The notes under the pieces are model-generated. The model was given only the letters and a program-made list of their open reading frames with translations, was not told the DNA's origin and ran no database searches. Both the position numbers and the translations under genes were made by a program. A stretch of DNA of 64,000 bases from positions 37,015,057 to 37,079,056 of the forward strand of contig CP141148.1 of the NCBI GenBank assembly GCA_035235625.1, read 5' to 3'. Below are positions 33,034 to 45,600 of the stretch, piece after piece; positions within the stretch are counted from its first letter, which is position 1; each line of letters opens with the position of its first letter. The stretch comes from Saururus chinensis. Lineage: Eukaryota > Streptophyta > Magnoliopsida > Piperales > Saururaceae.

Positions 33034-33890
33034 GGTTATCGGATGATGATAAATCCTTGAGAGACAAAGAACCCTATATGAATGTGGGTGAAGGTGATCC
33101 AGAATGCATGCATGAGGATGTCATTGAGACATGTGATAACGATGACAAATGTGAAGCATTATCAAAGATTTTGATTGAGGAGATTGAGATAGCAATCCCC
33201 GGGATGCGCTTCCAATATGAAGATGTAACATATGCTTTTTACAATGATTATGCTTTTAAAAAGGGGTTCAGTATTAGGGCACTATGCAAAAATGGGACAA
33301 AATTCTACAAAAGTATTTGTTGTTCAAATGAAGGAGTGAAGATGAAAACACAAGATCAAGATGTTAAGAATCCACAGTTGGAGACAAGAATAGGATGCAT
33401 GGCCATGGTTGGAATAGAATTGATTGAAACATCCATGTAGAAGGTGAAACACTTTAAAGTAGAGTATAACCACACACTCCTACCTCCACATCAAGCATAT
33501 ATATTGAGGTCACACCGAAAAATGGGGTGTACATGGGAGTCCATTATTGATTTGGAGGAACAATCTTGAATGAAACCTAAGGTTGCTTATAAGTTTATGA
33601 GTAGATAAACAAGGGGAGCACAATGCCTTGGGTTCCTTCTAGAAGATCATCTAAATCACATCCATTCAAAGCACATATAATATGTACACAAAGGGCATGC
33701 AATTATTGTACTTGACTATTTGAAGAATAAGAAGTTGAAAGACCTGATATTTTATTATGACTTCTAATATGATGATGATTGCAAAATTACAAACATCTTT
33801 TGAGCTAATTCAAGATCAATATATGATTATGTTATTTTGGTGATGTGGTATGCATTGATACCACGTTTAAAATAAACAACCATGGCTGAC
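33034..33890 (+). pseudogene. FAR1/FHY3-type (MULE-derived) pseudogene
   Basis: After an AG acceptor the frame reads LSDDDKSLRDKEPYMNVGEG. The FAR1 DNA-binding domain follows: PGMRFQYEDVTYAFYNDYAF, KKGFSIRALCKNGT, CCSNEGVK, and IGCMAMVGIEL to 33440. After a frame change it continues VKHFKVEYNHTLLPPH, the H-N-H-x-L end of the zinc-finger-like fold. Further on, with stops, come GHAIIVLDYLKNKKLKD, KITNIF and CIDTTFKINNHG near 33848-33885, matching the start of the MULE transposase core. FAR1 proteins are nuclear transcription factors derived from Mutator-like transposases. Several stops and shifts, and loss of the rest of the core and SWIM finger, make this a relic. Confidence 0.85.
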
Positions 33891-34746
33891 CACTGCTGCT
33901 ACAATCATCATCACCATTTTGAATTAATTAGGGTTTCTAATAGGAATTATATTCCAAGTCTTCAACATTCAAACTTTGTTTTACGTCAAACAAACTCAAA
34001 TGCATGGTTTATTTACTCTAGGCTAAAATCTATAGGGTTCAAATTTAAACAACCATCACAAGAATGAGTAAATCTTTTTTATGTAATAATGCAAAATTGA
34101 ACTATGTTTGATCGTCTTCAAGGCCAAACAGTTTTTGGCAACAAAATGAGATTTTTAGTTAGTAACTTCATAATGAAATAGAATATATAATTTAGTCTAG
34201 CAACTATTTGCAGGAATCGAGCCCCAAAAATTCTGAGGCTTGCTCATCTCCCACAAAACCTCCATGGGCCATGTTGCACTTTGGACACCTTCCTAATATT
34301 TGTTTCAAAATTTAAAATTCCATTGGGAATAAAAAATACTAAAAAAATCAACACCAAAAAGCTTCCAACTCTATTTGATTCACTACAGTGAAATGACTAT
34401 CTTCACTCTCATATCTCCTTTCCAACAAGAACTCTACCTATCAAAATATGATACAAAGATACAAAGGCTATCTTGAGGGCAATAGACTATCTTCACTGCC
34501 CTGATCGATGAATCATTTTATAGGATCATCTATGACTATTGAACTTGAAAATGACACAAATCACAAAAAATGGTTACAAATGGTACCTATTTTAGTACTT
34601 GCACAAGGCAGTAGATGGAGTCCTGTGCTTGTGACTCTGTGGGCGGCTGATTGAAGTTGATGGGCACATCACCAATAGTGAAGTTCTTAATCAAATTCCA
34701 CTTCAAAAAGAGGATGGGGGAGGGGGACGTCAGGCCCTGGCACCTG
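33891..34746. other. Intergenic DNA without recognisable genes
   Basis: I found no domain, RNA gene or transposon terminus. The 61-codon frame at 33882-34067 is not supported. Confidence 0.5.
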
Positions 34747-35334
34747 TCCGACCCGAGCCGAACCTAGTCCAAGGGACAGTCAAAGCACACAAGGGCGATG
34801 AAGTGTTGAATATTGGAAGACTTGACCCCTTTACGAGTATAACACACATAGAGTAATACACCACTTTATCTTTGTGCAAGAAAAATAAGGAAAAATATAA
34901 AGGACATTAAATCTGAAATAGTCCTCAAACCCACAATCTTACAATCACTAAGCCATTGAACATGGCTAAAGTCATAACATCTAAAATAGGTCTAAAGCCA
35001 CAATGGCTAATAAAGTATGAGACAAAGTCAACCAAACATGAAATTCTAACACACCAGTAGCATAAACAAGTAAAGATAATAAGATCTTTAGGCTCCCATG
35101 CATATTCCCGCCCATCATCCACATGCTTCTCATAAAGAGGGACCTGATCGTCTACATGTCGCACCATACAGCCCCAAAACAAAAAACACAGAGAACATAG
35201 GGCGAGTATAAAACTCATCAAGGTTTTGAACTGCGAGACAATAAATCTAAAAACAACATGGCATCAAACATATCATATTAACTCATTTATGATCACATGC
35301 TTAATGTTTAACCATACTCAATCACAAATAACCA

Positions 35335-35668
35335 TCCTGCATAAGAGTATTTCGAAACTTAAATATCCATAGCATGAATAACCATACTAAATCACAAATA
35401 TTCATCCTGCATAAAAAGTGTCTCAAACACACCATACATGATCATGCATATTCATTCCCATTTATAAACATTTATGCTACTTGACATGAGTCTAAACACA
35501 CTATCCATATTCATGCATATTCAGTCTCATTCATAAACATTCATCCTGCATGGCAAGTGTCTCAAACACACTATACATATTCATGCATATTCATTTTTCA
35601 TTCATAAAATTCACCATGCATGTCAAGTGTTTCAAACACACTATACATAACCATGCATAATTAACCAT
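35335..35668. repeat. About five imperfect tandem repeats of 70 bp
   Basis: Units recur near 35335, 35395, 35468, 35538 and 35610. Each has a TTCATCCTGCAT-like block, GTGTCTCAAACACACTATAC and CATGCATATTCA. The copies are adjacent and diverged, without the unique spacers of a CRISPR array. Confidence 0.75.
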
Positions 35669-35804
35669 ATTCACATGTATCACATAATCTCAATTATCCC
35701 TACATAACTTGTGCGACTCAGTATAATATTATCTCATGCACATGCATCATCAACAATGGTGAATATCTCCATCATGGAGAGAAATACAAGAAAACCACCC
35801 GCTT

Positions 35805-36110
35805 TGGATATTGTTTGATTTCCTAAATGAAAACCTAGGGCATTGGCCCACTCTGGACATAATCGGATTTCCTAAAGGGAAACCTAGGGTGTTGGGGGTA
35901 GTCAGCCCCTCTACTCACCCTAGACAATCCACAAAGAAATATTTGATTTTCTTACTGAAACCTAGAGCAGTCTGCTCGCCCTGAACAGTCCTAGCCGGGA
36001 ACGTGTGCTCTCCTCACGAAGACCAAGAGCAGTGTGTTCACCCTAGACCGCTCTTGCGACAGAGAGAGTTGGATTTCCGCAAAGGAACCTTAGAACACGT
36101 GGTAGCCGGT
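35805..36110. repeat. Four imperfect repeats around TTTCC...AACCTAG
   Basis: The block TTGGATTTCC(T/G)...GAAACCTAG(G)G...CA(C)CCTRGAC recurs at about 35810, 35860, 35945 and 36060. Later copies are more diverged. It lies within the probable LTR. Confidence 0.55.
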
Positions 36111-38793
36111 GCACAAAAACATACCACTTTGGATCCTCAGGGTCCAGATGACTCTATCAATGCATTCAAATCAACTCAACTCAACCCGAAGAGGATCCAT
36201 GTTCCAAATAGGAACTCAAATTGAAATCATGTCCTTTCAAACCAACCAATTCCAATAAGTCATCGATCGATAATCTAGTAAGCAATATCACTTAATTACA
36301 TCCATTTGATCAACCATGACTAATCTCGATAAATCTCATTCGTAAATCCATGGCAAGATGCATACCAACATGATACATACGTGAGCAATGCTACATGAAA
36401 CTCAATTTATAAAGCATGCTCCCCATCAGCCATATATATATCATCATTTCTAATCATATGTATCAACAATCACCATAATTATTGCCCACATGTGTGTACA
36501 TGGTAGTAGCATTCAATTCTAAGTATAGGTATATACATCATGAACAACCCATTTGATATACCATGCACATGCTATCATAATTTAATTATGGTTCATCCTT
36601 ACTGAAATCATGGGTGAAAACCATCGAAAATACAAATCAAAGTCCAATACCACTCCATGCTAATCTTAGGTAAACATACTTATTAGGATGCTTAAGCTAG
36701 TTATGGAACTATCATTCACCCATAATTTAATCATAACATGTGAAAGCATACAAGTCCATAGTCACGCTATAAATTTGCTGAAAGCTTAAGTAAGACATGA
36801 AGAATCACTCAACATGAATTTAGTATAAGAAATCATAACATGCTAAACCAAATAACATGTAATCCACTTCACACTTGAACATCATCGTAACTTTCAAGAT
36901 CATAATCATGTCCTCACAGTAGCATTTTCAAGTAAAAATTACTTATAATATTCATAAATGATGATATTTAAGAAGAAGAACATTAAAATGAGTAAATTAG
37001 GTAAAATGACTAAACTGCAATATAGGCGTTCAAACGGCCCAAGAACTATAGTTTTGGTTCGTCTTCTTCCTCTTGAACCCAAAACCAAAAATACACAATT
37101 CAAACTTAAACCTTCAAATCTCACTAATATCATTATAATGAAATCTAAGCTTAGAAAATGGTAAATCTAGTCATTTATCAACTAAAACACTTAGAAATCA
37201 CTATAAAGATTAAGCTTTGCAAAACCCACCATTAAAGGTCAATTTTATGCAAAACCCACATAAACCATCATGAACTTCAAATCCAAAAACACATACCTAT
37301 TTTGGAAGAAAAACCTTACTTTTAATGAGTTCTTGGTTCAAATTTGAAGCTGCAATAACTTCAAATCCCTACTGACATTTAGGTTTTTGTTAATACATTG
37401 ATAAACTTGATTATTAAAATTTAAATTACTTAAAAACTTGTAGATCTAGGGCTTGTTTGGTCCAAGATGAAAATCCCTCATTAGAGGTTTGAAATAGAGA
37501 TTAAAATCAAAAACTTTAGTTATGAAAATCAAGATTTAACTTTAAAAGATATGGGATTAAGAAAGTTTAGGCAAAACCCACCCAAGGTGACTAATGGAAA
37601 TTTAAGACTAATCCTTACCTTAATTAACATTTCCTCGTTTGGAATGAGGATTAGGGTCTCTTAGCCTCCAGATTCCAGCCCTTACCAAATAGGAATGAGA
37701 TTATGTCTTTTTATTTATAGTAAGTCATAGGGTATACCTATTAGAAAATTGGGCTACGAATAAAATTTACTACTAAAAATGGGTAATTTATTTATTTTGT
37801 ATCCAAAATGAAGTTTAAAATTTTTAAAATACTTAATTACTGAATAAGATGGTCTTAGGGTCTTATGGGACTTAACATCCCAATTAACGAAAGTGGGGCT
37901 CACGGCGAGACCTACACCCTAACTTTTTTGAAAAATAGCCAAACATTCAAAAAAATTTAAAAAAAATTAAATTGACTTAATTTAATATAAAAACCATCAA
38001 AGTGAAATTTTTTTCGAATAAAATCATTATTAACCTCCTTAAATTTGAAAACAAGTCAAACAGACCTAAATTTAACACTAAATCACATAATAATAATCAA
38101 ATTAAATAAATAGATCGGTTTAGGATTTAAGGATCTTATAGGGGAATATTCCGAAGGGGGAGGAGGGACTATGAGAGAGGCGAGGCGGGGAAATTTTTAA
38201 GGGAGATAAGGGATTGAGAGAGGGGAGGAGGGATTGTGAGAGAGGGGGTGGGGGGATTTTGAAAGGGGAGGAGCAGGTAGGTGTGTGGCAGTTTTTAGGT
38301 CAGAGGTCAGGCATGTGGATTGTGAATCTTATAGGAAGGAAGGGGGGGAGAGAGAGAGAGAAGGGCGGTGGATGGAGGTAGAATTCACCTACCAGAGTAG
38401 GGCGGGCGTGTGGATTCCAAATCGGAAAGGAGGGAAGGAAATAAGGGCTAGTGGGATGGTTTATGCAGCCAAAGGAGAGCCGGGCCAAATCGGAAAGGGG
38501 AAGAAGGAGAGGAGGGCGGGTCCCTGGTTTTTGTAGTCGGAGGAGAGTCGGGGAAGGGGGAGGTGATGAAGACTTGCCTTGAACAGGAGGGAGGGGCAGG
38601 CAAAGGGTGCCTCCAAAGCAGTTGCAACAGCAGTTGGAGGGCTTTCGGCAAGCAAAGGGCTCCTCGAATGTAGGGGGAGTTAGAACTAACAATGAGCTAT
38701 GGGTTCCAAAGAAGGAGATGGGAGCCCTCAAGAGGGAAGGAGGGAGGGCAGGCTTTTTTGAAGGCCCAAAACTTTTAGCTGGGTGCCACATCA

Positions 38794-39599
38794 GCAGGTG
38801 TAGGAATCAGGAGTAAAAATATCATTTTCCAAAAATTAAGAACCACACGTAATTTCAGGCTATTCAGCCCCCAGTGTAAGAAAATAAATCTACAGAGCTG
38901 TCCAAATAAAAACTACAACCCCCAATTCTCTCACTTGTACGCTAAAATGGATAAAAACAAACACATATCTTGCCTTTGGTGTAAATATTCAATTACTAAC
39001 TCTTTCCTTTACCAGCAATTTACGAAACACAAATTCCTTTGCTAAACATCTCATAAAATTTCCTACGCATCAGTCAAACCAATACAAATGGGCCTAGGAT
39101 TCCACCGCAAGCAATATGAATTATGAAAAAAATACTACATACAACAAATACCCACATAAGATAAAATAATACTGTATGCAACAAATGGGCCAATCTGCGT
39201 ATAAGTATAATGATTCTCAACCAAAAATTGTAACAAAATAGATTGAAGAAAAATTAGCGCATGATAATAACACATTGAAAATTTTGAAGTGCTTAGTAAC
39301 ATGAAGGATTCTGGATGTCATACAAATTTACCTAAAAACAGAACTAGTACAAAGATTTAAATATTTGATGCACAACTTACATATGGTCTTTACATGTGGC
39401 TGACAGTTTCTACCAGGCAATACCCAGCTATTTGACAGTGGCCAACCTGGCCAAATTGCAACTACTTCTTAGGGGCAGGCAAACAACAATTAAAGTTGAC
39501 AAGACAAAGGTGATACACTAAAACAAATAGACAGACTTAAGTTATATACTACATGTGGATAACACTACTAGGCAACAAAAATAATAGGACATGATGTTG
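38794..39599. other. Intergenic DNA downstream of the 39.6-41.4 kb gene
   Basis: No gene was recognised. It may include the 3' untranslated region of the minus-strand gene to the right. Confidence 0.4.
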
Positions 39600-41372
39600 T
39601 TTAGGTCATCTACTTTGTCTCAAGTATAGGCTGAGCATCGGAAACAGATAAAGTTCAGGCTCAATGCTCTCATGGACACTATGTGCTTGCCAAAAACGAA
39701 AATGACAGATTTCCAACAGGATTATGTAAGTCAGAGCCATCTTTTACTCTGAAAACTCTTAAGGAATTTTTATCTAAAATAAAATAAAGAAAACAGAGAG
39801 TACTAGATATTTTGGTCAACTAAAAATGCCAGTGGAAATGGTCAGAGATATTTTGATCAAATCTTGACAAGGTACACTCAATGAAAGAAAATCAATTTAA
39901 TTCTACAAACCGTAGCTTCGCCTAGATTCTCCTACCTTTCAACGTCATTCAACGTCAGAATCTTTTTTCTTTTGATAAGTTTCAACATCAAAATAGTTTA
40001 CTTCTCAAAGCATTTTCTGTAAGTTGAAAACTATACCTGTAACCAAGAAAGGTGGTCCAAGTGCATGACCTGACCCTCAAAGAGTGAGCGAGGCATTAAA
40101 GTAGTAAAAGTTGAAAGAGTCACACCCACAAATCCTAATAAACACCATGTCATCTGAGTATCGTTTGGATTTTGACAACGGTTTGATAATTCACTACTAG
40201 CAAGAATGTTTACACAGAAGAACACCACACAGTTTCTTTGGGTTTCTACGTAGATGTGTTTCATTTCATAATTATTTTGGTACTTAAGCTTGCAGATAAC
40301 AATGGATCAATTTCAGCAGATACGAGGTTCAGCTGATCAAGTAGACCTCCAGCTGAGAAAAGCCCACAAAACCTTAATTTTTCAAATAACATTCAAATCA
40401 GTTTGGGCGTATGCGATTTAAGAGCAAGATCCATTTTTTTTATTCCATCTAATCACGCCACAAAAATTATTAATTGGCTTTTATGTTTAAACATGAGAGA
40501 GAAAGAGAGAGAATAAGAAAACCCATACCAGAAGATATTAAAAAAAAAGCTAAAAACCTACCAAGGCTACTGTATTATCCTTCCCCTGATCCTCCAATAT
40601 GGTGTCCAGCACGATGTTGTTCTGGGCTTCCTCTAGGAAATTAAACTTGAAGCTTCTGTCTTGTTGAGTAAGTTCACTATAAAGCAAAAGCACGATACTG
40701 CACTGTATTGGGTTGCTCCTTCTGCGAGCTCGAACTTGTCTGCTATCAATTAATCTATTCAAACAAGAACAGAAAGTGAATAAGCACCCAAATAAAATAA
40801 AAAAGGTTGGGTTGATCAAAGCAATTGGGTTAGATACTAGAGCCAATGCTTTCTATCCAAGAAAGGCATGCCCTTAGGTACCTAGCCCCTTCACGTTCTC
40901 TCCCATATTCTTATTAAATTTTGAAATAAGGCACCCATAAATTCGCCCATTCAATATGCATGTCCTTATAGCCATTGCTCTAAGTCCTCTAATTTATATC
41001 ACTAAATTTTAAGAACACTAGTACTAAAACTGATATAGCAATATATCACCTGCCTTATGCTTTAGGCTGCATTGGTGTTTAAGGCATGATCAGAAGCTAC
41101 TTTTATATGAGATCATATAAAGCCTATCTTAGAACATAGTAAAAGTAGCTACTCTGGAGTTTCAAGTCAGCACAACAAGAAAAGTCTGCTCAATTGGTCC
41201 TCTAGTCTAGCTTATTTTACTATTACAAGATTCATAGGCCAAATATAAGTGCATATCAAATTAAAGAATGAACATAATATTCTTAATGTAAAACTTTTTA
41301 AAAGATAAACAGGACACTCACTCCAAGTTTGAGATATCTTCCACTTCCAAAAGATTACAAAGTGAGTTCTCA
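39600..41372 (-). CDS. Multi-exon gene of unknown function (partial model)
   Basis: Four exons join with consistent phases. 41322-41372 reads ENSLCNLLEVEDISNL. 40558-40754 reads LIDSRQVRARRRSNPIQC, LLLYSELTQQDRSFKFNF, then ILEDQGKDNTVALV. 40284-40352 reads GGLLDQLNLVSAEIDPLLSA. 40037-40245 reads TQRNCVVFFCVNILASSELS to GQVMHLDHLSWLQ. Every boundary has AG and GT, and all three junctions keep the frame, which is unlikely by chance. A final exon reading VHESIEPELYLFPMLSLYLR before a TGA lies near 39600-39680; an exon between is missing from my model. An upstream piece at 41574-41659 (SLTLKQRLDRHLKAVMTL) looks exonic but does not fit in phase. I do not recognise the family. Confidence 0.55.
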
Positions 41373-41659
41373 CTGAAACACATAATATCATGTCCTACAA
41401 AGATACACTGAAGTGAACTCGCAATATAATAGAGTAAAGATTAAATTATTAACTGAATTAGAACTATAAACTATCTTCTTATATAAGTCACTATGGAACC
41501 TCAGACAAAATCTCTCAACACCAACATTGATCCGAAATGCATAGAAAAGCTTAAAGAGAAAAAATTGCAGTACCATCTTCAAGGTCATTACTGCTTTCAA
41601 GTGCCGATCCAAGCGTTGTTTTAGGGTGAGGCTTCTAGGCACCCGAACCACTCTGGTGC

Positions 41660-42610
41660 CTAATAAAATTCAGAGAGGCATACTGGAGTGACGGATGGAA
41701 GCAGATATACGACCATGAGCATAGTCGAATAAAGCTAGAAAAACATAGAGCAGAAAAGAGGTGGGTTAGTGGGAGAGAAACAAAAGGAGGGGGAGGGTAC
41801 ATTTTCCTTGAAGAGGAGAAGGCATGCTAGAGAGAGCCCAAGCTCACTTCACTGGAAAAGATGGTGGACTCTACAAAGAGCTTGCCAAAAACATTTTTTC
41901 CTTAGCTCCTCCACCTTAGTTGCCCACCTCTGCTACTCTTCATTCAATTTTTTTTTTTTATCTTCCTGGTGACGGAAGAGGGAACAGATATTCCCGACAA
42001 TAGAGGAGAGAATGGGTAAACAGGGACAAGGAATGCAAGAGATTTTCACATAGAGGAGGGAATGTGTAAGTGGATAGGAGGAAACACGAAGTTAATGATA
42101 ACCCGGTTCTTCCATCTCTGTTGCAGTGCTCTTACCCATTGTGACGTGGTGCTTCCTAATTTGTGGCTCATATTTAGCTCATTGAATCAAGGAGCATAAA
42201 AAACTCTTATGAGATGATTAGGGTCTGAACTTACCTCTCAAAATGCATCATACACAAACGTTCTTAACTAGTTTCTTCATGGATAGTGAGATCCTTACAC
42301 CCTATTTCTCTACACCATAGGGCTTATACCATTATAATTGGATAGGAAAAAGTGATTTTCATGCTGGTTAGGTGGGGTCCACCTTCCCTATCCAATTAAA
42401 GGTAGTATAAGGCTTATACAACTCATATATATACTTATTTTTTAGCCAATTAATCATAGAAATATTGAATTGGCTTCATAAACTTTTCCATTAACAGCAA
42501 AATGCACCAATGAAGAAAGAAAAATGATATTTCTACACCCTACTTCTCTACACAATAGCCCTTACACTACCTTTGGTTAGACAGTTGCCTACACCAATTA
42601 TTTTCATTGT
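41660..42610. other. Upstream region of the gene and a small hairpin element
   Basis: Bases 41760-41960 resemble the reverse complement of 27245-27420. At about 42317-42412 an inverted repeat (TATACCATTATAATTGGATA against CTATCCAATTAAAGGTAGTA) forms a MITE-like hairpin. The words ACACCCTAYTTCTCTACAC recur at 42297 and 42534. No other gene was seen. Confidence 0.45.
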
Positions 42611-42693
42611 GTGTAGCGATCGACGATGTTGCTGCCTTAGTTAGCCACCACCTCCTAGTTAGCCTTTTAGGTTTTAAACTACCGACACCATCC

Positions 42694-45600
42694 TGTAACG
42701 CCCAAGATTTTTCATTATATTTTCTTAAATTTCACAAAAAATGTATGCAATATAACAACTCTAAATCAGGGAAAATTAACAAAATGCAAAACCTATAAAA
42801 ATAGTTTATAATTTAAAATATTATACATCAATTTTCCCATTTAAAATTTTGTTCTTTCAATGAAACATTATATAGCCAAACTAAACATCCTTAGGTGCTA
42901 CTTGAAAACAAACGTACAAATAAATTACCATAATCATGAATTTTAAATACAAATCTATCTCAGGCATCCCTGAGTGCAAGACCCATAAATAGTCCACTGT
43001 TTAATCCAAATTACAAGTCGAGAAACATAAACACCTTAAATCTCATCTCACCCAATACATTAGATCGTAGCACAAAAAGATACTCGCAGTGAGTCAAAGA
43101 TATACCTGAGTCAAAAGGAAACAATCTACCATGGAAACAAGCATCTATCTCCAGGAGCTCTCCGTTACAAACCTGCAAAAGCCTCCCGAACAACGGGGCT
43201 AAAAAAATAGGGTAATAAGTATTTTCATACTCAGTACGAAAATACCCAAAAGGAGAGTTCTAAATAGTGAACTCAGGAAGTCCATAAATAGATATGTTTA
43301 TGCAACTCAAACATGAAGCAGGAAGGCATATAATAATCTTACATATATATATGCATACAATCATGCCAAACACACCATCAAACCAATCTTACACAAACAC
43401 TCTTAATCAGAGTCTTACAAACTTACTCGTACAATCGTATGCATATTCATATAATTTATACATACTCGAACGACCTTACTCATACATTCTTACACTTATA
43501 GTCTTGCTCAGAATCATATTCTTATAGTTTTATTCAGAATCATACTCTTACAATCATGCTTAGGATCATACTTTTATAGTCTGGTTTAGAATCATACTCT
43601 TACAGTTGTGCTTTGAAATTTGCACTTACTCAAAAATATACGTACTCACTCATACAATTGTACACATACTATCGACCACTGAAGCTCATTACCATTAATA
43701 AGCTCCAATGTCAAAATGGAAAAGAATGTCACTAGGGCATCACCTTAACCTCTGGGGAGTGACTAGACGCCATGGACTTTTCCGAAGGCAAGACACACCA
43801 ATGCTCACAGGGCACAAAATCAAATAGGTAAGAGCAATTCCATGATACTACTTACTTGAGTGTGTAAACATAAATGCCCACACATAAGGGGCCATATAAT
43901 TGCCTACACTCTAGGGGTCTTATAGTGCGAGTGTCGCTCTTGGGCAAAATCATACAGTACCACTCTTGCGTAGGAATTAAACAATGCTCTCAATAGAGCA
44001 TCAAACATCTAGGCCTAATTCAGCACACAAACCAAATAAAAAACATACAGCGCTCTCAACAGAGCATCAGATGTCTAGGGTACAATACAACACAAAGACA
44101 ACATCCCATAACATAAACACTCTGACAAGACATGAGAAATGCTCAGCCGACTCGATATCGGCTAGCTCAAACATGAAACTTAATCCAACGAACTCTCATG
44201 TCTCAAACTCACAACGTTATCATTAACTTTGCTTATAATTCAAGCTTAAATTAAGTTATGTGGTACAATTATGCCATAAAAATTCACAGTGCTCCACTCA
44301 TCAACCCGAAGTTGAGCCTAATCCAAAACCCTAGTTTGCCATGGCAACAGACTTCACTTAACCAGATCAACTCACAACATTACTCACCATACACCAAAGT
44401 CTTACATATACAGTCTCCGTCATCCACCTTATGACCAAAACATCTTACTCGGCATCATCAAACTAAGTTCCTCATAGTAGATCCCCGTTATCACCTTCTT
44501 ACTTATACCTCACTAATTATGCTTACTTTTTATTTCATAATTTGTACATTATGCTTGTACGATTATGCAACACTCTTACTGTCTGGCCATCCCCCAATAT
44601 ATGCTTTGATACAAACCAAACCAATCCACTCCAAACCTCGCCTGTCAAACTTATGTTTGCCATCTTCTGTCATACGCTTACACATCCCCATCTACATCCA
44701 ACTTCATACCAAACCCTCTGTCACCACTCACCATTCATTGCCCAAACTTCTGCTCACACACATAGTCCACATACGTAACTTACCAACATACTCTTTAGCC
44801 ATCACTAGCACATACATAATACACATACGTAGCATAAAAACATATTCGCTAGCATCACTAGCACATGCATATTTCACATACATAAAACATACTTACAACT
44901 CACATGCATATGATATGCATTTCAACATACCATATAATCATGCTTACATGCACATCATGCAATCCTAACATGCTACTATACATTCAAAGCATGCTATCAT
45001 GAAATTAAGAGTTTAAAGCTCCCCTACTTCATAATCCATGATGTTTGATGGCGAGCACATGATGGTGGCAGCATCGGCATAGGAGTTGGCGGCCAAAACC
45101 ATTACCAATTAGAGAGAGTTGTTGTCCCGAGGGTTTAGGAAGCACCGAAAGTCGAGGTATACTCCTTAAGGTCGGCCGGTGGCTGAGAAGTACTCGGTCG
45201 GCCGCAAGACATCAAAATTGGCCATGAACAACACCTAATGGCTTTGATTTCACATCATTGAGGCCCACAAAAGGGCGGAGGGTGTGGGGCGATGCTCGAG
45301 GATGGAGGAGAGGTGGAGGAGGGCTCTGGTGTCAAATCTATTTGGTGACAGAGCCATACGATGGTCAGGTGGTGCGAACGCGGCCCCTAAACCATAGAGC
45401 AACTACATGTACACGTGGCCCAAAGGGGCGGGGGTGAGGGTTGGACAGAGGTGACCCAAGGCCCACAAAAGGGTGATAGGGCTAAGGCCCTAGTGGTGGC
45501 TAATAAAAGCGGTGACATCGCCGAGTGCTGCCCACAACCAAAAACCAATGGTGCAGGCAGTTGTGCATCTCACACAATATAGGGTGAAGTGGTGTTTGCA

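Larger units (their letters stand above)
34747..38793 (-). mobile_element. Probable large solo LTR of another family (boundaries approximate)
   Basis: Read on the minus strand, the stretch begins TGTGGCACCCAGC near 38793. It has a GC-rich first 0.65 kb, becomes AT-rich with tandem repeats, and ends GGGTCGGACA near 34747. This TGT...ACA outline and composition match the proven solo LTR at 42694-46989, though the sequence differs. There is no gag or pol. I could not find a matching 5-bp target duplication, so ends and status are tentative. The 163-codon frame at 38300-38791 is a by-product of the GC-rich part. Confidence 0.45.

Noticed and set aside
35335-35668. CRISPR-like regular repeats
   Set aside because: Units are adjacent imperfect tandem repeats without distinct spacers, in plant nuclear DNA.
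36003-36224. 73-codon plus frame
   Set aside because: It is made of imperfect repeats inside a probable LTR.
38300-38791. 163-codon Pro/Ser/Leu-rich minus frame
   Set aside because: It lies at the GC-rich start of a probable LTR, with overlapping frames and no motif.
41574-41659. Possible first exon of the 39.6-41.4 kb gene
   Set aside because: The translation is plausible, but its phase does not fit the next exon, so it was left out of the model.
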